A stretch of 62,874 nt of DNA from Candidatus Sumerlaeota bacterium (GTDB lineage Bacteria > Sumerlaeota > Sumerlaeia > JADFCT01). The notes under the pieces were generated by a model. It saw only the letters and a program-made list of their open reading frames with translations. It made no database searches and was not told the origin of the DNA. Numbering within the stretch: the stretch's first letter is position 1; each line of letters opens with the position of its first letter. Where the stretch lies: contig JAPLSP010000035.1 in NCBI GenBank assembly GCA_026398575.1, positions 1-62,874 of the forward strand, given 5' to 3'. Of this stretch, positions 45,808-53,234 are shown piece by piece. The translations under genes and the position numbers were made by a program.

Positions 45808-46578
45808 ATGGATCCCAGCAAATTATGTACCAAAGACCGCGTCTGCTATGTCTTGTATGAGTGGAAGAACCGTGCGCTCCACGATCGCGAACGCTATTCG
45901 CTGCCGATTGTCCGCGATGGCAGGACGATTGGGTCCTTGCGCCCGCTGACGAAGGATTCGATTGACGACCCGGAGCAGATTCGCCTGCTCGCCGAATTCC
46001 GCGAGAAGGCCAATTCCTTCTTTCCCTCGCAGTTCCAGGTGACGCTTGAAGGCACGAGGCATTGGTGCGACAAGCTGCTCTATCAGGTTGAGGACCGGAT
46101 TTTGTTTTGGGTGGAGAGCGCCGAGGGCAAGGGAGGCGCTGTCGGACCCGTCGGACCCGTCGGACCCGTCGGACCCGTCGGACCCGTCGGACCGGTTGGA
46201 CCCGTCGAGCGCGTCGGGCACATTGGGCTTTATCGCTTCAACTGGGAGAAGCGCGCGTGCGAGATTGACAACATCGTGCGCGGCAGGGAGGGCGCGGCGC
46301 CGGGCATCATCAGCGACGCCATCCGCGCCATGCTGCGCTGGTCGTTCGAGGAGCTTGGGATGGAGACCAGCTACTTGCGCGTCGTCTCGGACAACCCGCG
46401 CGCCATCCGCATGTATGAGAAACTCGGCTATCGCGAAATCCAACGCGTGCCGCTCAAGCGCATCGAGGAAGACAATGGCAATATCCATTGGGACGAAGTC
46501 CGCGATGAGCCTTATCTGGAGATTGCGCGTTATTTTGTGACAATGCGACTGGAGAAAGATCGTTTCAAGACCGAATGA
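45808..46578 (+). CDS. GNAT-family acetyltransferase interrupted by a VGP repeat
   Basis: 256 aa. RimJ/RimL-type [34 protein letters not shown] (acetyl-CoA pyrophosphate-binding helix) and [19 protein letters not shown] are clear. Between the strand RILFWVES and VGHIGLY, residues about 112-137 are a perfect VGP tripeptide run encoded by the GTCGGACCC minisatellite. Without it the two strands would join in the normal GNAT loop. Acetylation of the amino sugar made by the upstream aminotransferase is plausible but unproven. The protein probably still folds because the run falls in a surface loop. Confidence 0.8.
   Translation: MDPSKLCTKDRVCYVLYEWKNRALHDRERYSLPIVRDGRTIGSLRPLTKDSIDDPEQIRLLAEFREKANSFFPSQFQVTLEGTRHWCDKLLYQVEDRILFWVESAEGKGGAVGPVGPVGPVGPVGPVGPVGPVERVGHIGLYRFNWEKRACEIDNIVRGREGAAPGIISDAIRAMLRWSFEELGMETSYLRVVSDNPRAIRMYEKLGYREIQRVPLKRIEEDNGNIHWDEVRDEPYLEIARYFVTMRLEKDRFKTE
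46141..46218. repeat. GTCGGACCC minisatellite inside the GNAT gene, copy D
   Basis: About seven 9-bp units, five of them identical GTCGGACCC, then degenerate GTTGGACCC and GTCGAGCGC. In frame, encoding VGP repeats. It is the longest of the four tracts of this family in the window. Confidence 0.9.
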
Positions 46579-46590
46579 AGCAGTGAGGGC

Positions 46591-46654
46591 TTGGAGCGCG
46601 TCCCTTTGGGGCAAATAGCCAGGAAAAACTATGCTCTAAAGGGACGCGCTCCAA
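46591..46654. repeat. 19-bp inverted repeat after the GNAT gene
   Basis: TTGGAGCGCGTCCCTTTGG (46591-46609) pairs with 46636-46654 with one mismatch; the loop is 26 nt. It begins 12 bp after the GNAT stop codon. It could serve as a terminator or mRNA-stabilising hairpin, but looks like another dispersed element. Confidence 0.75.
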
Positions 46655-46754
46655 ATTCTCATATTCAAAGAGAAACCTTGAGATTGTACTTGCTGGATGA
46701 GAATTTCTATGCTTGCGCCAAAGAGCAAAGACTCTGATTAGAGCGGGAGAAACC

Positions 46755-47279
46755 ATGGACCGATTCCAGATCAGATTTAAGCTAAGCGCAATTAATTATT
46801 GGGCTGGACGCTACTATGATCGCCATGAATCGGAAATTATAAACACAGTTGTCCCGCGAGTCCGCGCGGCTGGTTATTTGATAAAAGACGACCTGCTGAA
46901 AATCGGCTATTGGAAGTCGCCGCGCATTATGAAAAGGATAAAAAATAACTGCGAAAATGATATTATTGATATTACACGTGCCGCTTTATCCACCGATGTT
47001 GAACGCTTAAGGATTGGAGCATTGATCCTATTAGATGGCGTTGCCTGGGCGGTAGCCTCTGCCATCCTGCATCTTTGTCACCGCGATCCTTATCCCTTAC
47101 TTGATTTCAGGGCGCTCTGGTCGCTTGGCGTTGAATCTCCGACGACATATAGTTTCCCATTTTGGTGGGATTATACGCAGTATTGCCGCAATCTGGCACA
47201 AGAGGAAAGAATCTCTATGCGTACGCTGGATCGCGCTTTATGGCAATACTCCAAAGAGAAACAGAAATCAACGGATTGA
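46755..47279 (+). CDS. Small HhH-GPD-like protein of unknown function
   Basis: 174 aa; ATG 46755 with GGGAG six bases upstream, chosen over 46713. No firm family assignment. The segment LILLDGVAWAVASAILHL followed by YPLLDFRALWSLGV resembles the helix-hairpin-helix and catalytic-Asp region of DNA glycosylases (LxGVGxxTAxxIL ... PxxDxxxxR), with Asp in LLDFRALW. The N-terminus is basic and helical. The glycosylase lid and iron-sulfur parts are absent. It probably pairs with the next gene 17 bp downstream. Confidence 0.5.
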   Translation: MDRFQIRFKLSAINYWAGRYYDRHESEIINTVVPRVRAAGYLIKDDLLKIGYWKSPRIMKRIKNNCENDIIDITRAALSTDVERLRIGALILLDGVAWAVASAILHLCHRDPYPLLDFRALWSLGVESPTTYSFPFWWDYTQYCRNLAQEERISMRTLDRALWQYSKEKQKSTD

Positions 47280-47296
47280 CAAAGATTAGGATATGA

Positions 47297-47689
47297 TTGA
47301 GCGTGCACAAGAACCTATTCACTCTTGAAGAAAACCGCTGGTATGCATGGCAAATGCTGCCAGGTTACGGTTCTAGGCCATATTTTTCCCCTATATTTAT
47401 CCATCACATTCAACCAGGAAAAACCGGCAAGCGCCTTTTGAAGATAGATTTCATCAACGCGCTTTATGCGGAGGGAGTTAAAAACTTTTCAATGGATATG
47501 CGAATGCTCAAGCGCTCCGAAAAATATTTGATCGCTGAGCTGATATATGGAAACGAATCTCTAGATCGAAGCGCAGTGATTAGCGAAATCAATTCAGGAT
47601 GGATTAAAGAATGCTGTCCCTGTATCCAAAGGTTTTCTTTGCAATCTGAAGAAAAATTCCGGAGATTAATGATACGCAGGCTTATCTGA
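47297..47689 (+). CDS. Hypothetical protein, partner of the HhH-GPD-like gene
   Basis: 130 aa from TTG 47297 (AGGA five bases upstream); GTG 47303 is an alternative. I do not recognise a family. MLPGYGSRPYFSPIFIHHIQPGKTGKRLLKIDFINALYAEGV is a compact alpha/beta-looking start, followed by LIAELIYGNESLDRSA and a Cys pair in KECCPCIQ. The 17-bp spacing behind the preceding gene suggests a two-gene operon, lower in GC than the flanking sugar genes, perhaps a toxin-antitoxin or defence pair. Confidence 0.5.
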   Translation: MSVHKNLFTLEENRWYAWQMLPGYGSRPYFSPIFIHHIQPGKTGKRLLKIDFINALYAEGVKNFSMDMRMLKRSEKYLIAELIYGNESLDRSAVISEINSGWIKECCPCIQRFSLQSEEKFRRLMIRRLI

Positions 47690-47765
47690 CGGCGGTGTTT
47701 AAGTTCCCAAATTATATTTAGCAGCTCCTTAGAGCGTATATTTGCAGCAATTGGATTGCCTGACC

Positions 47766-48857
47766 ATGACGACATCATTCAGTCCCAGCGTTTCAAGTAT
47801 CTCTTCCGATGCGTTATCTTCGCGCATCTGCCAATCGCCTTCTGCGCGCAAACTCATATCCATCATCCTCCCCGCGATGAATGAGGAGAAGAATATTCCT
47901 CGCTGCTATGACGAGATCACGTGCGTGATGGAACCGCTGGGACAAAATGAGCAAGGCGCCGGCGACACGAAAGGCAGCTCTGGCGCGCAAGGTGGCTGCG
48001 ATTATGAAGTGCTGGTGATAGATAACGACTCGAAAGACTGCACCGGCGTCCTGGCCAAGGAAATCTGCGCGCGCGATCTGCGGTGGCGATATATCAAGTT
48101 CAGCCGCAACTTCACCGTCGAGGTTTCGATGGCCGCCGGGCTGCGCTATGCGCGCGGCGACGCCGTCGTCATCCTCTTCAGCGATCTCCAGGAGCCGCCC
48201 GACGTCATTCCGCGCTTCATCGAAAAATGGCGCGAAGGCTACGACATCGTCTATGGCGTCCACACCAAGCGCGAGGGCGACGGCGCGCTGATGCGATTCA
48301 GCGTCGCCTGTTACTACAAGCTGCTGCGGTGGATGTCGGATCAGAACCTTCCCGAACACGCGGGCGATTTCCGGCTGATGGACCGCCGCGTCGTGAACGT
48401 CCTCAATCACATGCGCGAAAAAAACCGCTATCTGCGCGGGCTATCGTATTGGGTCGGATTCCGGTCATGCCCGGTGCATTACGAGCGCCGGCCGCGGCTC
48501 GCGGGAAAGAGCAATGCGCCGGGGCTTTACCTGATCCTCATGGCGCTGCGCACGATCTGCAATTTTTCGATCAAGCCACTGCAGATGTTTCTCCTGTTCG
48601 GCATTTTTGTCATGGCGGTGGTGGCGCTGCTCATTGTTGGGCTGATCGTTCACCGTCTGCTATTCCCCTCGGCCTCGCCCGGTCTGACGACGACCCATAT
48701 CCTGCTGCTGCTGAATCTCGGCGTGATGTCGCTTGGGTTCGGCATCCTGGGCGAATACATCGGCCATACCTACACGGAAACCAAACGCAGGCCGTTGTGG
48801 ATTGTGGATGAGACCGCCAATCTGCCGTTGAGCGAAGAAGAGAAGATTGGGCTGTAG
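47766..48857 (+). CDS. ArnC/DPM1-type family 2 glycosyltransferase
   Basis: 363 aa from ATG 47766; a TTG at 47742 is also open and neither has a strong ribosome-binding site. GT2 fold: ISIILPAMNEEKNIPRCY, VLVIDNDSKDCTG, RNFTVEVSMAAGLRYARGD, the DxQ-type ILFSDLQEPPDVI, then EHAGDFRLMDRRVV. Two C-terminal membrane segments (about residues 265-325) place it in the polyprenyl-phosphate glycosyltransferase group (ArnC, GtrB, DPM1). It would make an undecaprenyl-phosphate sugar, a suitable donor for the GT-C enzyme at 36447. A Gly/Ser-rich insertion (GQNEQGAGDTKGSSGAQGG) near residue 60 is unusual. Confidence 0.85.
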   Translation: MTTSFSPSVSSISSDALSSRICQSPSARKLISIILPAMNEEKNIPRCYDEITCVMEPLGQNEQGAGDTKGSSGAQGGCDYEVLVIDNDSKDCTGVLAKEICARDLRWRYIKFSRNFTVEVSMAAGLRYARGDAVVILFSDLQEPPDVIPRFIEKWREGYDIVYGVHTKREGDGALMRFSVACYYKLLRWMSDQNLPEHAGDFRLMDRRVVNVLNHMREKNRYLRGLSYWVGFRSCPVHYERRPRLAGKSNAPGLYLILMALRTICNFSIKPLQMFLLFGIFVMAVVALLIVGLIVHRLLFPSASPGLTTTHILLLLNLGVMSLGFGILGEYIGHTYTETKRRPLWIVDETANLPLSEEEKIGL

Positions 48858-48876
48858 GGCGGCGGGCGGCAAGGCA

Positions 48877-48914
48877 ATGTAAAATGTAAAATGAGAAATG
48901 AGAAACTTAAAATG
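48877..48914. repeat. TAAAATG-type simple repeat
   Basis: Tandem variants AATGTAAAATGTAAAATGAG and AAATGAGAAACTTAAAATGA in the gap after the GT2 gene. An AT-rich contrast to the other repeats. Confidence 0.6.
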
Positions 48915-48971
48915 AAGCATCTCGCCGGCAACTAACAGCAAGATTCTGATCAAATTTATGGAGGCTGTTGG

Positions 48972-49766
48972 ATGACGAGGTTAGTGTTTTTGCTGGCGTG
49001 CCTGGCGTTGCTTTGGCCGCTCGATCGAGCAGTCTTGGGTGAGACGGCGTCCTCTCAAACTGCCGTTCGCCTGAAAATTATGGAAGTGAACGACCTTCAT
49101 ATTTCAACCGAAAAGGATACAGAATATCCCGCCAAGGTGATCGAGGCGATGAATCGCGAAGGGGCGCAGCTGGCTCTTGTGGTTGGCGACATCGCCAATA
49201 GCGGGAAGGAAGATGAATTGCGCTGCGCCAAAGGCGTGTTGGATAAGTTCACCATGCCGTATTACATTGTGCGCGGCAATCATGATGGAACCAAGGAATT
49301 GTTCCAGCAGGTCTTCAACAAGGATCGCGCACCGGATCACGTCGCGGCGCGCGGAATTCATATTGTCTTTCTCGATCCCGATGACAAGACGACATGGGAC
49401 AAAAAAGTCGCCGAGCCTGAAGCCCAGGACCGCTTGAAAAAAGCCATCGCGGCGGCGCCCACGGGTGAGCCGTTTGTGCTCTGTTGTCATTACCCGCTGG
49501 GTGAAGGCGTCCCCAGCCGCTTGAAAAACTCCCAGGAGATACTGGACTGCTTCAAGGACAAGAAACTCCTGGCGGCGATCGGCGGACATTTCCACGGCAA
49601 CACGGAAGTAACCAGCAACGGTATCTTATTCACAACGACAGCCTGCGCCAGTTCCTTCCGCGCCAACCACAACAAAACCACCGCCAAAGGTTATCGCATC
49701 TTCACCATCACCGAAGACATGAAGATCACAACCGAATTTCGCGAAGTTCCCGAAGAGAAGAGGTAG
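48972..49766 (+). CDS. Secreted calcineurin-like metallophosphoesterase
   Basis: 264 aa; ATG 48972 with GGAGG at 48960-48964. Signal peptide MTRLVFLLACLALLWPL, cleavage near VLG. The dimetal site is complete: EVNDLHIS, VVGDIANSG, RGNHDGT, CCHYPLGEG and GGHFHGNTE. It is a periplasmic phosphoesterase, possibly acting on phosphodiesters or phospho-sugars released from the envelope. It is followed 8 bp later by a lipoprotein hydrolase, so the two are probably co-transcribed. Confidence 0.85.
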   Translation: MTRLVFLLACLALLWPLDRAVLGETASSQTAVRLKIMEVNDLHISTEKDTEYPAKVIEAMNREGAQLALVVGDIANSGKEDELRCAKGVLDKFTMPYYIVRGNHDGTKELFQQVFNKDRAPDHVAARGIHIVFLDPDDKTTWDKKVAEPEAQDRLKKAIAAAPTGEPFVLCCHYPLGEGVPSRLKNSQEILDCFKDKKLLAAIGGHFHGNTEVTSNGILFTTTACASSFRANHNKTTAKGYRIFTITEDMKITTEFREVPEEKR

Positions 49767-49773
49767 TTGCTCC

Positions 49774-50712
49774 ATGAAGCCCGCCCGCATCGCAATCCCA
49801 GCCTTACTGCTGGCGTCATTCATGATCGGCTGCGGTTCCGCGCGTCCCAAAAATTCGCAAATTAGCTTTTACAGTGTTCGCATTGAAAGCGGCGTTCGGC
49901 AGACGGCCTCGGGCGATTCTGTCGCATTCGATATATTCATTCCCAAGCCGGCGCCGGAATTGCCCAAACCTCCCTTTCCTGCGGTTGTCCTGACGCACGG
50001 ATTTGCACGCGACAAGCGCTATCATCGCAACAATGCTCAGTATATGGCCGAGCGTGGCATCGTCGTCATGACGCCCAACATGACAAGTCTCCTGGGAGGC
50101 GCCGCCGCGCGACGGCGCAATGTTTTGAACACCCGCGATCACATCGCATGGCTTGCCGCGCGCGCTGCAAATTCCGGCGACGCATTGAATGGCTTGATTG
50201 ATCCAAGCCGGATCGGTTTGGCGGGACACAGCGCCGGCGGGGCCATATCGTTTGGAGCAGCGGTCGAATCGCAGACCACGACGGCGCCCGTTGCGGCCTT
50301 ATGCCTACTGGACGCCGTTCCCTTTGATGAAGCCATTGCGCGCGCGGCGGATTTGAAGCCTTTGCCATTCGCCAGTCTGCGTTCCGAGCCGGGACCATTC
50401 AACGCCTTTGCCCGCATCCTGAAACTCTACCCACATTTATCCGTTCCGGTGGACGACATCAAGATTGCCGGCGCGACGCACATTGATCCGGAGAATCCGA
50501 CTGATCTCGGAGCGCGCCTGGCCTGCGGCGGTTCGAGCGAAAAATGCCAGGCGCTTTATCAGCGGCTGATGTATCTGTTTTTCCGCGACGCGCTCAAAGG
50601 CCCGCGGCTTGAAGGGGATACAGAATCTTTTCCAGCAGCTCTTGCTGCTTTGCAGGATCAGAAGCAAATCCAATGCATACGCATTGGTTCACATGAACGG
50701 AATCCCCAATGA
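49774..50712 (+). CDS. Alpha/beta-hydrolase lipoprotein
   Basis: 312 aa. The signal peptide ends in a lipobox (ASFMIGCGS), so the protein is lipid-anchored. Hydrolase motifs: oxyanion region VVLTHGFARDKR, nucleophile GHSAGG, and a candidate His in GATHIDPENP with an Asp in between. The layout is that of dienelactone-hydrolase/chlorophyllase-type esterases (platelet-activating-factor acetylhydrolase-like). The natural ester is unknown. The Cys pair in ACGGSSEKCQ may form a disulfide. It follows the metallophosphoesterase by seven bases. Confidence 0.8.
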   Translation: MKPARIAIPALLLASFMIGCGSARPKNSQISFYSVRIESGVRQTASGDSVAFDIFIPKPAPELPKPPFPAVVLTHGFARDKRYHRNNAQYMAERGIVVMTPNMTSLLGGAAARRRNVLNTRDHIAWLAARAANSGDALNGLIDPSRIGLAGHSAGGAISFGAAVESQTTTAPVAALCLLDAVPFDEAIARAADLKPLPFASLRSEPGPFNAFARILKLYPHLSVPVDDIKIAGATHIDPENPTDLGARLACGGSSEKCQALYQRLMYLFFRDALKGPRLEGDTESFPAALAALQDQKQIQCIRIGSHERNPQ

Positions 50713-50843
50713 TTTTAGCCCTGCAACGACATTGATGATCTGCGCTCAGCCTCCCCAATTCCTTGGCTTGACGCTTGGCCTGAGATTGGCTATCTTATTT
50801 CGAGTGACAATTGATTTACTTTTGAGCAAGGGCGCAGAATAAA

Positions 50844-51032
50844 ATGATCAAGCGTGTCGTAACAAAACGCAGTCTGCATGATCCTCAGAATATTCGTGAC
50901 GACTTAAATTACTGGCTGAGCCGCCCGGCTGAAGCGCGCGTGGCTGCCGTCGAATTCCTGCGGGCACAGTATCATGGAACTTTACCGCGACTTCAAAGAG
51001 TTGCTCGCGTTATTCAACGCGCATCAGGTTGA
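50844..51032 (+). CDS. Small nucleotidyltransferase-associated protein
   Basis: 62 aa. MIKRVVTKRSLHDPQNIRDD and YWLSRPAEARVAAVEFLRAQ form a recurring small protein that I recall encoded just before, and overlapping, a stand-alone nucleotidyltransferase. Here the partner is truncated (50974-51099). Function unknown; the two resemble a toxin-antitoxin-like or repair pair. Confidence 0.65.
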   Translation: MIKRVVTKRSLHDPQNIRDDLNYWLSRPAEARVAAVEFLRAQYHGTLPRLQRVARVIQRASG

Positions 51033-51099
51033 ATACATGATCGTGGGCGGGCACGCGCTGGCGTTCCACGGCGCCCTGCGCTATATACAGAACCTCTAA
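50974..51099 (+). pseudogene. Truncated nucleotidyltransferase (N-terminal 41 aa)
   Basis: ATG 50974 opens MELYRDFKELLALFNAHQVE and continues YMIVGGHALAFHGALRY, the exact N-terminus of a nucleotidyltransferase. It then stops at 51097 (RYIQNL, stop), where homologs carry the catalytic Asp-x-Asp. Everything after the first helix-strand unit is missing, so the enzyme cannot work. The MsbA-like gene begins one base after the stop codon, suggesting a deletion joined the two. Confidence 0.75.
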
Positions 51100-51100
51100 C

Positions 51101-52855
51101 ATGACGAATTTGTGGCGCTTCCTTGCTTTTTCGCGGCCTTATTGGCGTTCGATGTTCGGCGGATTTATCACCGGCCTGATCCGCATGATCCTGCCGATGT
51201 ATCTGCCGATGTTCATCAAGAACATCATTGACCGCGTCCTGCTGGCCGAAGGGCTGAGCCAGCCAGAGCGTTTCGCGCGCCTATGGGGGATGATGCCGCT
51301 CTTTCTGTGCCTGGTCGTCGTGCACCTGTTCATGACGCTCGGGCGGTTTTATCTCCCGCACGTGGCCGCGACGGGCGCCATCCGCGACATCCGCTTCACC
51401 CTCTATCGCCACATCCAGCGCCTGTCGCTCGGCTTTCATAACAAGCGCCCGAGCGGCGCAGTCGTCTCGCGGCTCGTTAATGACGTCGCCACCGCGCAGA
51501 GCGCCTTCGAGGGGATTTTCGTCATCGCGATGCAGATGCTGATGGAGGCCACGGGCATCGCCGCCTATCTGCTTTATCGCGACTGGCTCTGGGCGCTCGT
51601 GTCGTTCTGCGTCATCCCGATATTCCTCATTGCTTCGCGCCTCGTGAAAAAGCCCATGCGCCTCGCCAGCAAAGAGGCGCTCGAAGCCACGTCGCAGATG
51701 TCCAGCCACTTGCACGAGCGCATCGCGATGATTCGCGAAGTGCAGGCCTTCACCGCCGAGTCCTACGAAGAGCAGCGCCTCTATGAACACGCGGACGATC
51801 TGCGGCACCATACGTTGCGGCAGGCTTTGCTCAACGGCTGGCTCGTCGCCGCCACGGAGCTGACGCGCATCCTGGGTCTGGCCGGCGTCATGATTTTCGG
51901 CGTTTGGCGCGTCACCACCGGCCACGCTACGGTGGGCGACGTCACGGCGTTTTATCTTTACGTCGGGATGCTGATCGGGCCGATGGAAGTCCTGGTGACG
52001 ATGTATGGCGCGCGGATTCATCAGGCCATTATCGCCTCCGACCGCATCTTTGAATTCCTCGACGCTGAGCCGGCGATCCAGGACCGCCCGGGCGCGGCGC
52101 CGCTGCGGATCAGTGGGCCACCCGAAGTGCGCTTTGAGAATGTCTCCTTTTCCTATCCGGTAGAGGAGCCGCTTCCCATCCTGCATGGCGTCAGTTTCAC
52201 GGCGCCGCCGGGCGCGCGCGTTGTCCTGGCGGGTCCAAGCGGCGCGGGCAAGAGCACGTTGCTCAACCTGATTCCGCGCTTCTACGACATCCGGGGTGGC
52301 CGCATTCTCATCAACGGCCAGGAGATTCGCTTCGTCACGCACCGGTCGCTGCGCCAGGCCGTCGCCATCGTCCCACAGGAGCCGGTCCTATTCACAGGGA
52401 CGATTCGCGAAAACATCCTCTACGGCAAGATGAACGCCACCGAAGAGGAACTGAGGGCGGCGGCGCGCGAAGCCAACGCCGAGCCCTTTATCCTCGAACA
52501 GCCGAACGGCTACGATACCGAGGTGGGCGAGCGCGGCGTCGGCCTCTCGGGCGGGCAAATCCAGCGCATCGCCATCGCGCGCGCCTTCCTGAAAAATCCG
52601 GCGATCCTCCTGATGGACGAGGCGACCTCGAACCTCGACGCCACGAGCGAACAGCTGGTCCTGCAAGCATTGGATCGCCTGGCCGCCGGACGCACCACCT
52701 TCATCATCGCGCATCGCCTATCCGTGGCGCGCCGGGCGGACATGATCCTGGTCCTCGAAGGCGGCGCCATCGTCGAATCCGGCGTCCATGAAGATTTGCT
52801 GGCGCGCGGTGGATTATATGCTACACTCTGGCGACAGCAAATGGCATCAGCATAA
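51101..52855 (+). CDS. MsbA-type ABC transporter (fused permease-ATPase)
   Basis: 584 aa. Six membrane segments in residues about 15-310, then a nucleotide-binding domain with Walker A GPSGAGKST, Q-loop VPQEPVLF, signature LSGGQ, Walker B ILLMDEAT and switch His in IIAHRLS. It is a homodimeric exporter of the lipid A/lipid-linked glycan flippase group. Given its place in the glycan locus, flipping of a glycolipid or undecaprenyl-linked sugar across the inner membrane is likely. No ribosome-binding site is visible, consistent with a rearranged junction immediately upstream. Confidence 0.88.
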   Translation: MTNLWRFLAFSRPYWRSMFGGFITGLIRMILPMYLPMFIKNIIDRVLLAEGLSQPERFARLWGMMPLFLCLVVVHLFMTLGRFYLPHVAATGAIRDIRFTLYRHIQRLSLGFHNKRPSGAVVSRLVNDVATAQSAFEGIFVIAMQMLMEATGIAAYLLYRDWLWALVSFCVIPIFLIASRLVKKPMRLASKEALEATSQMSSHLHERIAMIREVQAFTAESYEEQRLYEHADDLRHHTLRQALLNGWLVAATELTRILGLAGVMIFGVWRVTTGHATVGDVTAFYLYVGMLIGPMEVLVTMYGARIHQAIIASDRIFEFLDAEPAIQDRPGAAPLRISGPPEVRFENVSFSYPVEEPLPILHGVSFTAPPGARVVLAGPSGAGKSTLLNLIPRFYDIRGGRILINGQEIRFVTHRSLRQAVAIVPQEPVLFTGTIRENILYGKMNATEEELRAAAREANAEPFILEQPNGYDTEVGERGVGLSGGQIQRIAIARAFLKNPAILLMDEATSNLDATSEQLVLQALDRLAAGRTTFIIAHRLSVARRADMILVLEGGAIVESGVHEDLLARGGLYATLWRQQMASA

Positions 52856-52890
52856 ATTGCTGATGATCCAGTGACCAATTTTCATAACGG

Positions 52891-52920
52891 CGCCACAGAG
52901 ACACCGAGGCACAGAGAAAT
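52891..52920. repeat. CACAGAG-type dispersed repeat
   Basis: CGCCACAGAGACACCGAGGC followed by ACAGAGAAAT, similar to the arms at 36163-36223. It directly precedes the DUF72 remnant. Confidence 0.55.
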
Positions 52921-52936
52921 TCACAAAGGGGATTTC

Positions 52937-53044
52937 ATCACGCATGAAAAAATCATGGTGGATTGCAAAGACGAAGTCTCGCGGTTTCTTTCCGTCATGA
53001 CAATCCTTGGGCCGCGCCTGGGGCCGATTCTGTTTCAGTTCCCG
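52937..53044 (+). pseudogene. DUF72 gene remnant
   Basis: About 36 codons, ITHEKIMVDCKDEVSRFLSV then MTILGPRLGPILFQFP, match an internal stretch of DUF72 proteins. It has no family start or remaining barrel, and is bounded by a CACAGAG repeat on the left and the GTCCCGGACGCC inverted repeat on the right. The 90-codon ORF that contains it is not a real gene. Confidence 0.65.
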
Positions 53045-53050
53045 GACGAA

Positions 53051-53234
53051 GTAGATCCCGGACGCCGGACGGGACGAAGGACAATCAGCAAATACGATAA
53101 TAATGCGGATAAGAGCAGCGCCAGCTTAGCGCTTACGCCTTAAGCAAAAGATTACGTCGCTGAAGATTCTCAAATCAGAACACCACGCGCAATCAAATTA
53201 GCCGCTATAGTCCCGTCCGGCGTCCGGGACCTAC
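53051..53234. repeat. Inverted-repeat element with 25-bp arms
   Basis: Arms 53051-53075 and 53210-53234 match at 24 of 25 bases when reverse complemented; the core GTCCCGGACGCCGGACGGGA is itself largely palindromic. The 134-bp interior shows no gene. The right arm supplies the TAG stop codon of the radical SAM gene. Confidence 0.8.

Noticed and set aside
46141..46218. Collagen-like GPV domain
   Set aside because: The GPV pattern is the translation of a dispersed DNA minisatellite that also occurs in non-coding places, and it lies inside a GNAT core loop.
52871..53143. 90-aa plus-strand gene
   Set aside because: It is a composite of a dispersed repeat, a DUF72 fragment and part of an inverted repeat, without a family start or end.
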